This document shows positions 12,011-25,235 of a DNA stretch of 64,000 nucleotides, piece by piece (within the stretch, counting starts at the first letter, position 1; the number at the start of each line of letters is the position of its first letter). Made by a program: the position numbers and the translations under genes. The stretch comes from Lithospermum erythrorhizon. Taxonomy: Eukaryota > Streptophyta > Magnoliopsida > Boraginales > Boraginaceae. The stretch covers positions 1 through 64,000 of the forward strand of contig JADFUC010000766.1 of the NCBI GenBank assembly GCA_019722365.1, in the 5' to 3' direction. Below the pieces are notes generated by a model. It ran no database searches, was not told the DNA's origin, and saw only the letters and a list, made by a program, of their open reading frames with translations.

Positions 12011-13679
12011 GGTATTTCGCAATTTTTATCACAGGCTTTTTAACAATAATATCAATAAGCATTAAATACAAAATACAATCGCACACTCCATTGTAGCATT
12101 TCAATAGAAAGTTGAATACAAAGTTATACCATTGGCTTGAAAAACTTGTAACTTAAAATATTTGACTACTAATCGCCGTCCGAGGAGTTGTTTTCTGAAT
12201 ACCGCCATGAACGCTGCTCGAGATAGTTCGACTAGAATCCGAACTATCTCCATGATCGGATACTACATCGCGTCCTCTTCAACAACAACAAAAAATGCCC
12301 GGTTCAAACAACGGCAACGCCATTGATTAGGTCAATAGGAAATGTGATGGAAAGTTGTTGTTCTTCTTGAAGATATCTTCGCATTCAAAAGCGGAGACAT
12401 CCACATTTTGCTTACGAGTCCAATCGACTGACTTCTCGCAGATTTCATTGCGTACACACCATCGCCTACGATCTCACCGCGTGATACATAACGGAGATAG
12501 TATACTTTGTTGCGCCTGGATGCTACATAAACGGGTCATCTTTAGAACCTCTCGTTTTGTGTTTGATTTGAACTATTTCCATCTTCTATTTAATTTGCAT
12601 CCACTTGCTTGTGTCAAACCAAAAATATTTTAAGAGGACCATGTTGTCGCGAACTCAAGCCGCACGACAACTCCCAAATCTCCTCTACACACCCCATAGT
12701 AGTCAACATATCATCATCTTCGCAAGATGAACCCCACACAAACACCGCTTATTGTGGGTGCTTTTATTACCATCGCCCGCCTGATATCAAAATAGCCCGT
12801 TGACGAAAATAATTTTATACCTTTTGATTTCTAGCGCAGACCTAATGAAAGAGTTCTCGTGTGTCCAAAGGCTATGTCCATATTATTCAGACATACTTTT
12901 GAAACCATCTGGCGAATTAAATCGCCGCGATTTATACGTCTGCCGCATCGATTCAACTCATCAAGCCAATCATGGTAGGTCCTAAACAAAGTGTTTTACG
13001 CTTAGTTAAGTATTATATCACGTAAGATTTGGATTAATTGAAATGCTAAATATACACTTATCGAAGAGTTTACGTGTATTTCTCAAAGCGTGACGCACGT
13101 AATATACAATAATGAAAGCAAAGGTTGTATAGTTCTTCCATCCAATATCTATGCTTCACTACAACGCATACGCCCCGGTAACGAAACAATGGCAAACGAA
13201 GTCAATATCCATCCGTGTACATCGTGCCTTGGTCGACGGTTGGTTTCAATCCTTTTCCTCAAGACATTGAATAAAATTTGAAACCTCTTTGACCAACATG
13301 CCTCGCATATCGAATTTCTTCACGCGTCTTTGCCTACCACTTTCAATCCCTGCAAATATCTCGCAAACATTTGTAAGGGTTAGTTAGATGAGTAAATATT
13401 TGGTATAGTATGAAAATACAATAAAGTAAAAAAACTCAATTTAATTGAAAGCGGTACATCCATCTATACGACGGGACCTCCATGTAAAGTTTATATGGCA
13501 AATGTATCGTAGGTGTCTCCATTACATCAAAAAGGAAGGTGGGTGATCTTTTCCATCTTACAAATTATCTCAACAATATTACGCCCCAGCGTACTCCACA
13601 CGCTCCACATTAGAGTTGTCAGCCGAGCAATCGCGAAGAAATAACACCACTCTGCGGATTGCTTCCATATGGATCGCAT
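12011..13679 (-). pseudogene. Downstream part of the CACTA transposase gene, unresolved
   Basis: This stretch lies 3' of the recognisable TNP2 segments on the - strand. It probably held the C-terminal half of the transposase and its 3' untranslated region. Short - and + strand frames are present, but I can assign none to a domain with confidence. Stops and shifts are frequent. Confidence 0.35.
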
Positions 13680-15660
13680 TTACGGAGTTGCTACAGGAAA
13701 TAACCGTTGGACAATAATATGAACATCATGACTTTTTAGTCCGCTGAAATTCACATTTCTTGCACATCTTGCAATGTTTGAAGCGTATCCATCGGGTAAT
13801 TGTAGACGGGACAACCATTTCCTCAAATCTTTCTGTTGCACGGGGTTCAAAGTATAAGTCGCTTTTGGTTTGTGTTTCCTCCCACGTATTTCATGCAACT
13901 CTGGTCTCGAACAATGAATCTCAATGTCAAGCCTCGACCGCTCATTATCTTCGCCTTCCCGAACATCCATTACAAAGATGCACAAATTTTCACCATTGTT
14001 CTTCTCCGTAATGGCCGATTGTGTCTCGAAGTTTTTGTGTCGCTAAATAACTCAACTCCCAAAATATGCTTTTCTTACACTGTTATGATGAACATTATAC
14101 CCTCGGCGATCTATGGTCGGAATATTTATCTCAACAAACACATCGTGATCCAACCCACACACATCTGCCAAATATATCGCCCACTAAGTCGCTCCTTCCG
14201 TGCACGCGCGGATAAGCGACCTTCACAAATGCATTTTTGATTCTAAAGACACCACCCGCAAGAACGGACGGTGGTAATCGAACCAACAATGTTTTCGACC
14301 TTCTTAGTCAACGTTCGAGATTTTCCATACAATACGGGTAATAACTTCCTCATGCCCAACCGTATAACATTCCATACGCAGAAAATCGCTAATCGTCCAC
14401 ATCAAAGCAACCCCTCATGTTGAAATTTTGTTCATTCACGCATCAAAAGGTCTCAATACCCGCATCTACAACTCCTTCAACTCATCAATCAAAGGTCGGA
14501 GGAAAACATCAATATCTCTCCCGGGATTTTTGGCCCAGGTATAATGAGCGATAAGAACATATATGGTTCCTTCATACACAATCCTGGTGGTAGATTATAT
14601 ACACAGATGATCACTGGCCATGAAGAATATTGACGCCCAAACTTGCCAAACGGACTAAATCCATCAGAACACAACCCGATGCGAACATTTCTCGCTCGCT
14701 TGAAAATGCCGATAGCTTACCGCGCGCTTCCACGCAAAGACTATCCTCGCGAGTCATCCATCCGGCTCAGCTGTGTCCGACGGTGCCATGTCATCCTCGA
14801 AATAAGCTTTCCTCGACATATATAATCAAGTGGAATGCTGACTCCAGCGGTAAGTATAGCTCAACACCTTTCGCACGCAAGCATCTCCATCCTTCTGGCT
14901 CAGATCTACATTCCCCCACGCTACGGCACAAGTCCAACATTTATTTCTTTTGTAAAAAAAACACGCAATTATTGACACAAGCACGTGATTTTCTGCTTTT
15001 GGGCAAGAACAGAGGACTCAACAATCTTTTTGCCTCGTAAAAATCATCCGGTATGTTCTCCCATTGATGTCTCGCATAACGCTGATTATGGAAACCACCG
15101 TTGGAAAACATTCCTCGCGACATTCATGATTCAGACCAAAGCAACCGGCGTAGTGAATGGACAACTTTGAAATTCGTGCAACTATCCCATAACGGCCGGT
15201 TTACGCCCCTCTGCAAGTCAAGAGTGATGCTTTTGCTCCACCATTTGGTTTTTCTCTCCAAACTGCAGGTAGAAAGATCCCCAAATTCGCTAAACGTCGT
15301 CTCACCAGTACGTAAGTTCAAACCATCTTCGACCATATGCATATACTGATTATCCTGAAACCCGACATAACCCGATGCGTTCTGTAACCCTTCATCATAA
15401 ACAAAATTCTCACCATGATAGACCCATGTGGAATATCCCTCAACAAAACCATTACTAATCAAATGTAACTCAACTTCACTTTCTTCCAACAAGTTTCTAT
15501 TTTGACACCTCCGACACGGACATCTTATCCCGACAATATCATTGGCCAAAGAATGATTTTTAGCAACATCCATAAATTCCAATACACCACTCATATATTC
15601 ATACGTCAAACCTTTATTATCTACCCGATAACGATTAATATACATCCAAGAAATCCATCT
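13680..15660 (-). pseudogene. TNP2-type CACTA transposase (broken)
   Basis: The - strand order is diagnostic. From 15645, a transposase-associated domain includes WMYINRYRV (starting just upstream of the first Met), IRCPCRRCQN and STWVYHGE. Next come FYEAKRLLSPL and ACVNNCVFF at 15050-14960, the zinc-binding-like TNP2 segment; then CSDGFSPFGK, SWPVIICVYNLPP and IPGPKIPGE at 14674-14489. At 13985-13680, SRPELHEI, LPDGYASNI and SGLKSHDVHI follow. All are well-known TNP2-family stretches. Together they cover much of the enzyme that cuts the element ends, but they lie in several frames with stops. The gene faces the 9041 end. Confidence 0.82.
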
Positions 15661-15957
15661 TCGAGCTATCAGAATTCAAATGTATCAAATTAAATTGGTT
15701 TACTAAATATTGAAACAATAGTGGAATAACATACCTTTAACCCTAACACCTCTAGGGTTGTAATTAGTGATTCATAGAATATCACTAACATCAATTTTGG
15801 ATTATCTTCAATTTCACTTGTGTATGATAATGGTGTTTGATCAGGTTTTTTGGGCGTGAGGTGCATTTTTAGGGTCAGTTGGGTGTGTTTTTGTTAAAAG
15901 CTTTTGTGTGTGTAAGTGTTTCCAATCTGTTCTGTTTTTAAAGTTATCGCAGTAATC

Positions 15958-16490
15958 CACTAATGACGGTCCGAGACGGACGGAGTCGGGTATTTAATTA
16001 ATGGTCAACAGTATATATAACACCAAAAGCTGAGACAGATGGAGATGTGTTTTTCACAACACAAATGGAGCATCGGATGGAGATCGGTTTTAAATATAAT
16101 TCAAATAGTATACTAATAAAAATGGAGACGGGATGGAGACGGGTATTTAAAGAATATTCAAATATTATGACACTACAAAAGGAGACGGGATGGAGACAGG
16201 GTTTTTCATAATACAAATGGAGACGGGATGGAGACAGGTTTTTTGATAATACAAAAGGAGACGGGATGGAGACGGGTATTTAAAAATATTTCAAATGGTA
16301 TAACAATAATAAAGGAGACGGATTTAGATGTGCTCAGCCCCATCCCGTCTCTTAAAATGGAGACGGTCCGAGACGGGCTAATATGGAGACAGAGACGGGT
16401 TCTGTGCTCGGACTGCCTCATTAGCTGAGACGGGATTGGAGATGTGTTAAAATTGAGATGTGAGCAGACAGCCTCCGCTTCCATCCCGCT
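15958..16490 (+). repeat. Internal GGAGACGGGATGGAGACGGG array
   Basis: About a dozen copies of GGAGACGGG or GGAGACAGG, often paired as ggagacgggatggagacggg and separated by AT-rich spacers of about 30-45 bp. It sits upstream of the TNP2 gene start, in the middle of the element. An opposite-strand cluster (tgtctccg, cccgtctcc) lies at about 16970-17135. It may be a promoter-proximal binding array or belong to a second, smaller CACTA insertion. Confidence 0.75.
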
Positions 16491-17369
16491 CTATTTAATT
16501 AAAAATGTAATGGCTTTGCCAATTTCCGAAGTCAATTTATTGTTAATGGACATATTATATTTCCAAAATAATATTAGTGGAGATACGATAAATGTAAATA
16601 ATAATTTAATTAGTGGATATGTATACATTCAATGCGTATATGTTATCTTTTTTCGACATATTACATGTAAAGTATGTAGTCGCAACCTCTCATCTATATT
16701 AACGCGCTGACGGGTCATTACTCATTAGTGATTTAACAAATATTCATAACGTACATCATACTTCGCATGTAATGTAATCATAGTATATGGATTATGAATG
16801 TTAAAACTAAATGTACGCCAATATATAACTTGTTATTAGTTAGATTCAATTTAAAACATATAATATGCTTCATAATAAATTAATGATTTTTTGTTAAACA
16901 AATACAAGCACCGTAGAAACGAGGTTAAGGCTTCCTTAGGAACGCGAAAGTGCACTTTTTAATAAGTCCTGTCTCCGAACCTCCATACCGCCTTCCATTT
17001 TCATAATCCTGCCCACCCCATCGCCTCGGGACACTATTAAATACACCTGCCTCCACCCCTGCCTCGGGCCCGGGAATTTAATTCAACACCCGTCTCCAAC
17101 CCGACGCTATCCCGTCTACCACCGCAACCTAGATAAATTAAAAGCGCATCACGTATAGCAATTCCGACCTGCAAAAACCTATTCAATCATAACAAATGCA
17201 AACAACTATTCAATCATAACACAATCAATAACCAATAAGCAACATGTAAACATAACCAAAAAACAAATAAACAGAACTAGTTATTCAATATAAAATGAAA
17301 AACAACAACTCAATCATAACAAATGTACATAACTAAATCAAATGTAAATAGTATTTTACAATAGTTTCA
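16491..17369. other. CACTA interior, noncoding
   Basis: AT-rich without a gene to 16970, then a C-rich block of CCTGCCTCC/CCCGTCTCC motifs (16970-17135) in the opposite orientation to the array at 16 kb, then A/C-rich sequence. CATTAGTG at 16723-16730 is the inverse of CACTAATG at 15958-15965. Confidence 0.5.
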
Positions 17370-19520
17370 ATGTACATAATCAATCTAACCCACCCATATC
17401 ATCTTGGGCGGGCTCATCCTGAGGCTGGGCAGCCAAGAAATCTATGGTGGGCGTGTCCTGGTCTCGAATCGAAGCTCCTGGCGAGGCTGGGAATCGAGGC
17501 GGAGCCACAGATCCCTCCATATGGGCTAATAATCCGCCGGCCGAGCTACCATGTGTAGATCTACTGGCGGCTAACGTCGGTACCGAGTCCACTAGAAGGA
17601 CTCCGGCCTGCTACTAACTTCACGACATAGGCAGTATTTACCTAGCCAAATCACTCTCCACATTTTCAACCTTCAGCCTTCAACTCCTCCTCGGGTCTAC
17701 CACATTTTCCAATCCCTCCGGCAGTGGCTCCGTCTCGCCCTCTTCCTACCTCTTCGCTTGCTTCCTCAAGAAATGTCTGAGCTCCCGAACCCAACACCAC
17801 CGACAGCCAGCGGTGGTGGTGTACCGACTCATCTACCAAAGAACTCGAGGCAACGGAGCTCTCACCACATCGAAGACCCCGCCTCGCCAATCCACCCTGG
17901 ACGGCGTCCGTGGAGGTCCACAAGTCCTTCACCAGTGGAAACTGGCAAGGATCTTTGTCCTCTCCGTAAGCCTCGTGGAAGCTCTGCTTGTATTGTTCCT
18001 GTATACAATACACATTCAAAATAAGGCTCCACATTTGTAAACCAAACACCAAACACAATTCACGAGTATAAACGAAATATAATAAACTATAAACTATTCA
18101 CAAATCATAAACTAAAACAAGTATAAACGAAACCAACAACTATGTGAATAAATCATAAACTATTCACAACAAGTATAAACGAAAAGTATACATTCACGAC
18201 TATTCATTAAAATAACTATGGCACTAATATATAATCAACAACAAGTATAAACTATACACATTCAATAACTATTGACAAAGTATAACACATATACAATACT
18301 ATTCGCAGGCACTATTCACAACTACTATTCACAAATAAATATGGACAAACTATACTTACATAGGCCATGTCCCACTTCGGGTCGTAAACTTCGCCCGTCT
18401 CCTCGAGGGTATCCTTATCCTTCTTCTTGTTCAGCTTCATCAGGATACCCAGTGGTGAACCCTTTTTACCAGTCTTCTTTTCCTGGAAAACAAATACGGA
18501 ATACTGATTATTAGAAATTCAACACAAATATTTAAATAAAGTGAAAAAAAAGTATAAACAAATATTTATTTCTTACCTCCTCAACCAACCGGTCGACTGC
18601 AGTGACTTGCTCCCCGAACGGACGCTTAGGCCATCCGCCACCTGTGACGCCCGAGCTACGCCGACTCCGACTCCGCCTGTCTTCGATCCGACGCCGCCGA
18701 CGCCCAATGGCGGATATATCAAGCCCTAATCGGACGCGAGTACACCAGCCGCTTCGTCACGCATAATCGCCCGGCTCCCCTATATCCGTACCGAGAGAGT
18801 CTTCCTCTTCATGGACGGAAGAAGTTTCTCCATTTCTTCCGCGCCTCGCCGAATATCGGTTGAGCCTCAAGCCATACGCCCCATTCTTTTATCGTATATC
18901 TCTTGAAACAAATAAAACAAAATCTAATTAGACTATAATTCACTCAAAAATATTTTAAACAACTTCTTATTTTTGCAAAGACTTACTGAACGGTCTCCGC
19001 ATCTCATCCCTAATCTCGATCGACTGCACGCAGGGCCGAACCGACGAATTCTCGCATCATCCGTCTCAAGGAAGAAACCCGCCACATCGAGTCAACAGAT
19101 AGCCTAAAGTAAAAACCAAAACGTCAAAAGTTAAAAAACATAAATAAAAAAATAACTATTTCAATTAATTTTGCATAACTGTAGCGGACTTGGCCGAATT
19201 GTAATGATCTCTAATTCCAACTTCGCCCCAGCTGGGGGACCATCTCGAGCGGACGGTCATCTCTCGCATTAGCCGGGCGTCTCATTGGCGGCCACTGGTC
19301 GCCCAATCCCTCGCTCATCATCATCCTCCCATCAATGTCCCGAGACATAACAGTAGCTCGGCAAGGCCCCCGCGAGTCCCCGGAAACGGTAAAGACCGCT
19401 GGGTAGTGCCGACTCGAACCCGACGGTTGCCGGTCTCGACGATGAACCGCCGCTGCCCACGGTATCAAACCGATGTCGCATCGGGGACTGACCGCCATAC
19501 TTTGTGGGGACGGGAGTCAT
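17370..19520 (-). pseudogene. Second CACTA gene remnant (TNPA-like position)
   Basis: GC-richer islands at 17380-17780, 17860-18060, 18590-18880 and 19190-19600 are separated by A/C-rich stretches that look like introns. On the - strand they give open stretches, including one with QEQYKQSFHEAYG at about 17.97 kb. A YKQSFHEAYGED-like segment near the end of an ORF fits the plant transposase family that accompanies TNP2 in CACTA elements. I infer a second element gene, possibly the DNA-binding partner, from position and that segment. No domain is certain, and I cannot set exon limits. Confidence 0.4.
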
Positions 19521-19639
19521 CCGCCCGCTATACGAATACCGAAGTCCTCGCCTGAGGTCGGTTCCGCCCCATCGTTCTCTACTATCTTCTCCTTCCCCTT
19601 CCTATTATTACCTTCAATTAATGCTCCATCTGTACAATC

Positions 19640-20690
19640 AAATTAGAAATATTAGAAATATTTTAACTATTCAAACCATTCACAACTAACAATTAACAAC
19701 TATTCACAACTAACAATTAACACCTATTCACAACTAACAACTATTCACAAGTAAACACAACTATTCACAACATATATAAACTATTCACAACTAACAATTC
19801 ACAACTATTCATAAATAACAATTAACAACTTTTCACAACTAACAACTAACAACTAACAAGGACAACTATTCACAATTTCACTAACTACACCATTCACTAA
19901 CAAGTTAACTATACCATTAACAATTTCACTAAATAATTTAAACCATTCACTAACAATTTCATTAACTAATGTTTAAACCATTAACAATTTAACTAATTTA
20001 ACTAATTTAAACCATTAACAATTTGACTATACTATTCAACCATTAACTAATTAACAATTTCATTAACAATTAAACTATACAAATTAACTAATTAACAATT
20101 TAACAATTAACTATACTATTCAACCATTAACAATTAACTATACTATTCAACCATTAATAATAACTATACTAATCAACCATTAACTATTCAACCAATTTCA
20201 ACTAATTTCAAACTAATTTCAATACTATTCAAACTAATTTCTTACTAATACTAATTTCAATAGTTAAACTATACTATTAATACCAATAATTACTACTCTA
20301 ATAGTTAAACATATCACTACCAATTACACTACCATAAACTATTCACAAATAACCATAAATAGTTAATTAACTTATCACTACCACTCTAATAACACTATAC
20401 AATTAAACTATACAATTTCATTAACATTATCATTAACAATTTCTATTAACAATTTAATTAAAAATCATTAACAACTAAACTATACAAATTAACTAATTAA
20501 ACTAATGAAATTAACCATTTAATAACAATTAAACTATACAAATTAACAATTTCATTAACACATCATTAACAATTCCCATTAATAATTTCATTAACAATTA
20601 AACTATACAAATTAACTTAAACTAATGAAATTAACCATTTAACTAATCAAATAAACTATTTAACAAATTAATTAACTTTAACTAATGAAT
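19640..20690 (+). repeat. G-depleted low-complexity tract
   Basis: About 1 kb of rolling AACTATTCACAACTAACAATT and ATTAACAATTTCATTAAC sequence with only a few G residues on the + strand. Shorter A/C-rich stretches of similar type occur at 17160-17380 and 18060-18360. It is noncoding and probably lies in an intron or leader of the - strand CACTA gene. There is no fixed repeat period. Confidence 0.75.
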
Positions 20691-20919
20691 AACGTAGAGA
20701 ATTCAACCATAATAAATCCGTGGGTTGCTGATCACCGGGCGCAAGGATCGCCGGGCGCGCAAGCGGGTTTGCTGGATCGATTTTGGGGTGGGGCAAGCGG
20801 GCGCGGGTCAATTTCCTCGTCGGGGGCGGGATTGCTGCTGGCCTACCGCACTGCCAAAGGGTCGCCGTTAATTTTTAATCGCGCTGTGTGGGTCAAGTTG
20901 TTAATTAAATAACGCCTTT

Positions 20920-21381
20920 CAAAGGAGACGGGACCGGTGACGGGTAATATATTTAAAAATCCTGCCTCCAACTGTAGGTAACTGAAAGCGTTATCAAACA
21001 CGTGGCATGCGCGGCATTTCCGGTATAATTTTTATTTTTTAATTACTAATTAATGGAGACGGGAACCCGTCGGAAATATTTTCATTTTGTGATTATTTTT
21101 TATCAATAAAGATATTAAAATAACCCGACGACAAACCGTATCTAAAATTAGATTATAAAAAACTTTGGAGACGGTATGGAGTCGGGAATATAGTATTTTA
21201 TTAATTAATTTTTTCCCAACCCGATCGTATAATTTGCCTCCTAAAACCGACTCCATATAAAGCCCAATTTGACTATTTGCCCGGATTAAGTCACAAAGCC
21301 CGTCTCCACTGGCCGTCACTGCCTCCAAATTTGAGAGTCTGGATTTTTTCCCCGTCTCGTTTGCCCTGTATTCTAGTAGTA
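20920..21381. repeat. CACTA right terminal region
   Basis: Subterminal motifs in both orientations (ggagacgggaccgg, atggagacgggaacc, ggagacggtatggagtcggg, cccgtctccactgg) lead to the 28-bp terminal inverted repeat at 21354-21381. Confidence 0.78.
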
Positions 21382-21384
21382 ATG

Positions 21385-22262
21385 TTTTGCCCATATATAT
21401 TGTTACGAATGGAATGTGTGTATTGAGATATTTAATTCGTGTTTTTCTCCGGGGTCTCTGCATCAGATTACAGAGGCTTAATTGAGTCATATTATTTTAT
21501 TTTATTTAATTTTCTTGTTTCTCCCACAAGCTCGTATGTCAGCCTAAGTTGATTAGTGTATTTGAATTGTAATTCAAGACGGAGCTTCTCAGCGCAGATT
21601 CCGTAGTTTAAGACAAGAAATCGTATTGTACGAATGTTAGTTTTCAAGTTTTGAAAATGTAATAGGCCTGGTCATATCATACGCCACGCGCATTACTTAA
21701 GCTTTTCTTTTTCATGTGTTGTACATATGCTTGATTATCCGCTACAAATCGCATGGTAAAATAAAAGCAAAGTAATATTGAATCTCACCAATTCTAAAAT
21801 TTAAGCAACGACAAGCCACTTAAATTTGTGAAATCGGTTGCATTATCTCGACACACCGCGACAAGAAAAGGTTAAAGCGCTTTGCACTGATATGACAACG
21901 GATCATGTCAGTTGATTTTACTAACGTTGCGGGCTTTCGATGATCATTATTCAAGTAATTTTGGTTTAATTGGTATGCTTAACCGGTTTGTCGGAGATAC
22001 AAAAGTCGGGTAGCATCTTGAATAGTATGCTAACGACACAAGAGTTATGTAGTTTTACATAATTGGTTGATAACCTACTATTATAACTGGATTCAAAATG
22101 TTGCAGTGTTGCCGTTTGGATCTAAGTGTAATAGGTCTTGATACTAATATATTTCGTGAGATTTGAAGTATTAGTATTTACTTTACAATTTATTTGTAAG
22201 TGTTTAGCATGATAGTTTACTGATTCTGTTGTCTTTATTTACTTATTCTTGTAGAATTTTAA
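21385..22262 (+). other. Copia leader, second part
   Basis: Noncoding sequence between the CACTA right end and the Copia gag start at 22263. No ORF or motif can be assigned. Confidence 0.55.
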
Positions 22263-22772
22263 TGGCTACCGCTACTACTACTCATAAAATCCTCACTTCA
22301 CTTTCAAGCACTTGAAAAGTTGGGTAAAGCTGAATAACTCAAACTTCGGCCGAAGCTGGTCTCGAAATTTGAGAATTATTCTCAAAGCAGAACTCAATAC
22401 GCATCAATAAAGAAGGTTCCTCTGAACCTAATGATAACAAGCCCCATCTAGTGGATCCCACAAAAGCACAAGTCTCGATACCGTGGATGTCCAATGTCTC
22501 ATGCCGGGCTAATATGGAACCTTCATTCAAAATTCAATATTAAAAAGGTAAGATATGACATATATACCGGCAACTTGATAATTGGCTTTTCCAAAGAAGC
22601 TGTGTTTGCAGATACGACACGGTCCGTGTTTCGTGACGCTAGAAGTCAGAAACGTATTGTGCCGCGAGCCCTCATATCATTAAAACGACGGCTCGGGTCG
22701 ATCGACTCAACGCCTGGGCACCAAGCAGTCTCTCAAGAACCGGCCGCGATTCATCCTCGGGTCTCTTCCTCA
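22263..22772 (+). pseudogene. Copia gag, N-terminal part
   Basis: Opens with MATATTTHKILTSL at 22263, a typical Copia gag start. After a stop and a shift it continues with WSRNLRIILKAE (about 22355-22390), matching the W-x(2)-x-LRI-L-AE region of the Copia gag domain. Gag forms the particle in which reverse transcription takes place. The frame is lost after this, and the chromovirus interrupts it at 22773. The remaining part resumes at 31842. Confidence 0.65.
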
Positions 22773-25232
22773 GAATAACCGTACGACTGCTAATAAAATA
22801 AACTAAAATATGAGATTTTTAATTTATTTCCGTAAATTTGGAACCCACTAAATATTTTATGTTCGTTAATGTTAATGTTCGGGAGTTGGTTGTCGAAACA
22901 AATTAAAACGAGGTGACAGACGTGAATTAAAGGTTCGATTTTCACCGGTTGGGCTTTTGGGCCCAACCCAATTACTTAAGCCATCCTAAGAGCCCAACTC
23001 ACCAAAACCCACTTATTTCTCTTCCAGTTCCAAATGGTATAGAGTCGATACTCTCTTTATTTTTTATTTTATTTTTGAATTTTCTCCTCAATCCGCAAGC
23101 TTTGTTCTAAATTTTCAGAGAAGTTTCTCCTCATCATCCCCCGCTGCTTTCAAAGTAAAAAAGGTGCTTATATTTTGAGTATTTCGAGAAATTTCCAAAC
23201 TTTGACTTTTGTTGACTTTTTGATATTTTTAAATTCTATTGCCCAATTGATTGGTCAGATTTCTGCTATTCTGGATCAACTGGCTCACGTGAAATTTCGG
23301 ATGTTTAGACGTTTTTGACTTTTGGAACTTTGGGGTTGACTTTGGATTTTTTGGGTATATTATTGAATAGAATTATTGTCCAGGCTTAAATTGAAATATG
23401 TGAATTGATAATGACGATATTTGGGGTGTAAACGGTAGCTATAATGGAATTGACTTTCAAGCGATCGTGGAGTCGACTTCGCTAAAACGTGGGCGGTTAA
23501 TGTAAATAAGTTAATGGATCATTATTGCGGATTGTTTGGGATACAAATATGAATTATAAGTGTCGGGGAACAAATAGGTTGGAATTAATCAGCGGATTTC
23601 TTTGGGTAGTAAACTAACTTAGATTGTGGGTCAGAAAGGCGGTTAGTTTAACAGGAAAAAGGTTGAAATTGGAATTATCAAACGCCATTTGGAAATGTTG
23701 GGAGCTTGAATAGGATACATTTTTCTAATTATCGAATTTAGTCCCGTAGCGAGGTTGGTCATCGAGATCAGTATTTAAACATAACCGTAATCTTTACGCT
23801 AAAGTTGTATTTATAACGAATGAGTTAAAAGTTCGTATTTAAATTAGGATAAAGGGGTCGAAATGGTTACGAGTTGTGATTTTATTTTTGTAATGTGTCT
23901 ATTCGCACTGCACGCGGGGAACAACAGGATCGATTGATCGCCAAGCGCCAGCTGGGTACTACCAAGTGGGGATTTATCACTGCATTCCATTGGTCTTTTG
24001 ACGCTGTGTGGTAAATTGATCGCGATGTTGCATCCGTGTTATGAACTTATCCGTGTAGATCGGGTGAAACCGAATTGTCGACTTGGCGCGTAGTCGCCTG
24101 CATTTACTGGGGCGATTGAGTAATTACGCTTTGAGTATATTTATGTTTTAGTGTAATTGTGAGTATGTTTACGCTGAACAGATTCCTATATTCATGTTGA
24201 AAATAATCGTGTTGGAAGTATTCGGAACGTATTCTGCTGAAAGTGTGTTTTGTACGATTTGGTTGTATCAAGGTGATATGTATGTTACTCAACCGCGGCG
24301 TGTTTGTTAGGCGTTTGACATTGTACGCGTGATCGTGATGCTGGGAGATTACGTGGGGTGATCGGCGTTGTTCTCACGAAAAGGATATGACATGCCATGC
24401 TCGGCGCGAGCCCGCCGAAAGTTGAGGTTGTTGTCATGCCTGCGGCTACCGCCGGTAAAAAGGATGAATCATATATGATGTTATTCGTTCCGTTGTAAAT
24501 CAATTATTGCATGGTCATGTGTTAACGTGGTTGGGTGAAATTTTAATGTTACATGTTTGATTACGCGACGTGATATATGGCTCAAGTGAAAGCATGCGAA
24601 GTCGAGTTTTTTATGCGTGCGATTTATTTCTCAATTTAGTATTCCGCTTAGGATGTCTTGGCCAGTTAGTATATTTCTATACTATATTTGTATAATCAGA
24701 TACCATCTTGTTGCTAAGTACCTATATATAGTATTTTCCTTATCGTATACGCTGCTCGATACGGGGTGCTCTACCATCCGGTGATCCAGCTTCACTAATT
24801 CGCCGAGGTTACTCTCTTTCCCACCTTCTCGACATGTGTGCCCTTTGAAGCAGCTTGAGTTCGCGAGTGTTCCGTGTGACTTTATTTAGGTGGAGCGACG
24901 TGTATGTGATCCTCGCGCCCTCTCTTTTCATTCTTCGTAAAATGCTTATTATTTTTGGTTTTGGGAATGTTGAAATTGTAAGATATTTTTGGTACATTTT
25001 GTGACTTGGTTGTTGTGATGTTTTATGTTTTTGGGTTTGGCTAGGAATGCCACGATGGTTAAATTTTGTATGTCGATATTTTCTGGGCCAACTATTCTAT
25101 TTTTATCAAACTGCCGTGCTCTACCGGTTTTTAAACGTGTTTTTCATGTCAACCATCTACGGTGACTACATATTGTGTTGATGCTGATTTACCCAACCTT
25201 CGAGGGCGTACGACTGAGGCCGGGTCGCTACA
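22773..25232 (+). repeat. Chromovirus 5' LTR
   Basis: About 2460 bp, alignable end to end with 29360-31841. Shared blocks include gctaataaaataaactaaaa, gttgggcttttgggcccaac and ctttgacttttgttgacttt. It ends GGGTCGCTACA. The two copies differ by many single-base and short indels. Confidence 0.85.
24330..24475 (+). repeat. GC-rich tandem block in the 5' LTR
   Basis: Imperfect copies of a unit containing catgctcggcgcgagcccg followed by ccgaaaaggatatgac. The 3' LTR has the corresponding block at about 30955-31090. Confidence 0.55.
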
Positions 25233-25235
25233 ATT

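Larger units (their letters stand above)
9041..21381 (-). mobile_element. CACTA (En/Spm) DNA transposon
   Basis: The left end begins CACTACTAGAAATCTGAGC. The right end at 21381, read inversely, begins TACTACTAGAATACAGGGC, and the two share about 23 of the first 28 bases. Both are flanked by ATG (9038-9040 and 21382-21384), the 3-bp duplication typical of this superfamily. A TNP2-type transposase remnant lies on the - strand at 12.2-15.7 kb, with a second gene remnant at 17.4-19.5 kb. Short GGAGACGGG/CCGACTCC motifs crowd both ends. A solo LTR sits inside the left end; without it the element is about 9.9 kb, within the range of autonomous CACTA elements. Confidence 0.88.

Noticed and set aside
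14630..15040. 136-residue + strand ORF
   Set aside because: It is antisense to clear TNP2 transposase sequence on the - strand.
20685..20912. 75-residue + strand ORF in a GC-richer patch
   Set aside because: It lies in the CACTA interior near the right end, on the strand opposite to its genes, with no family resemblance.
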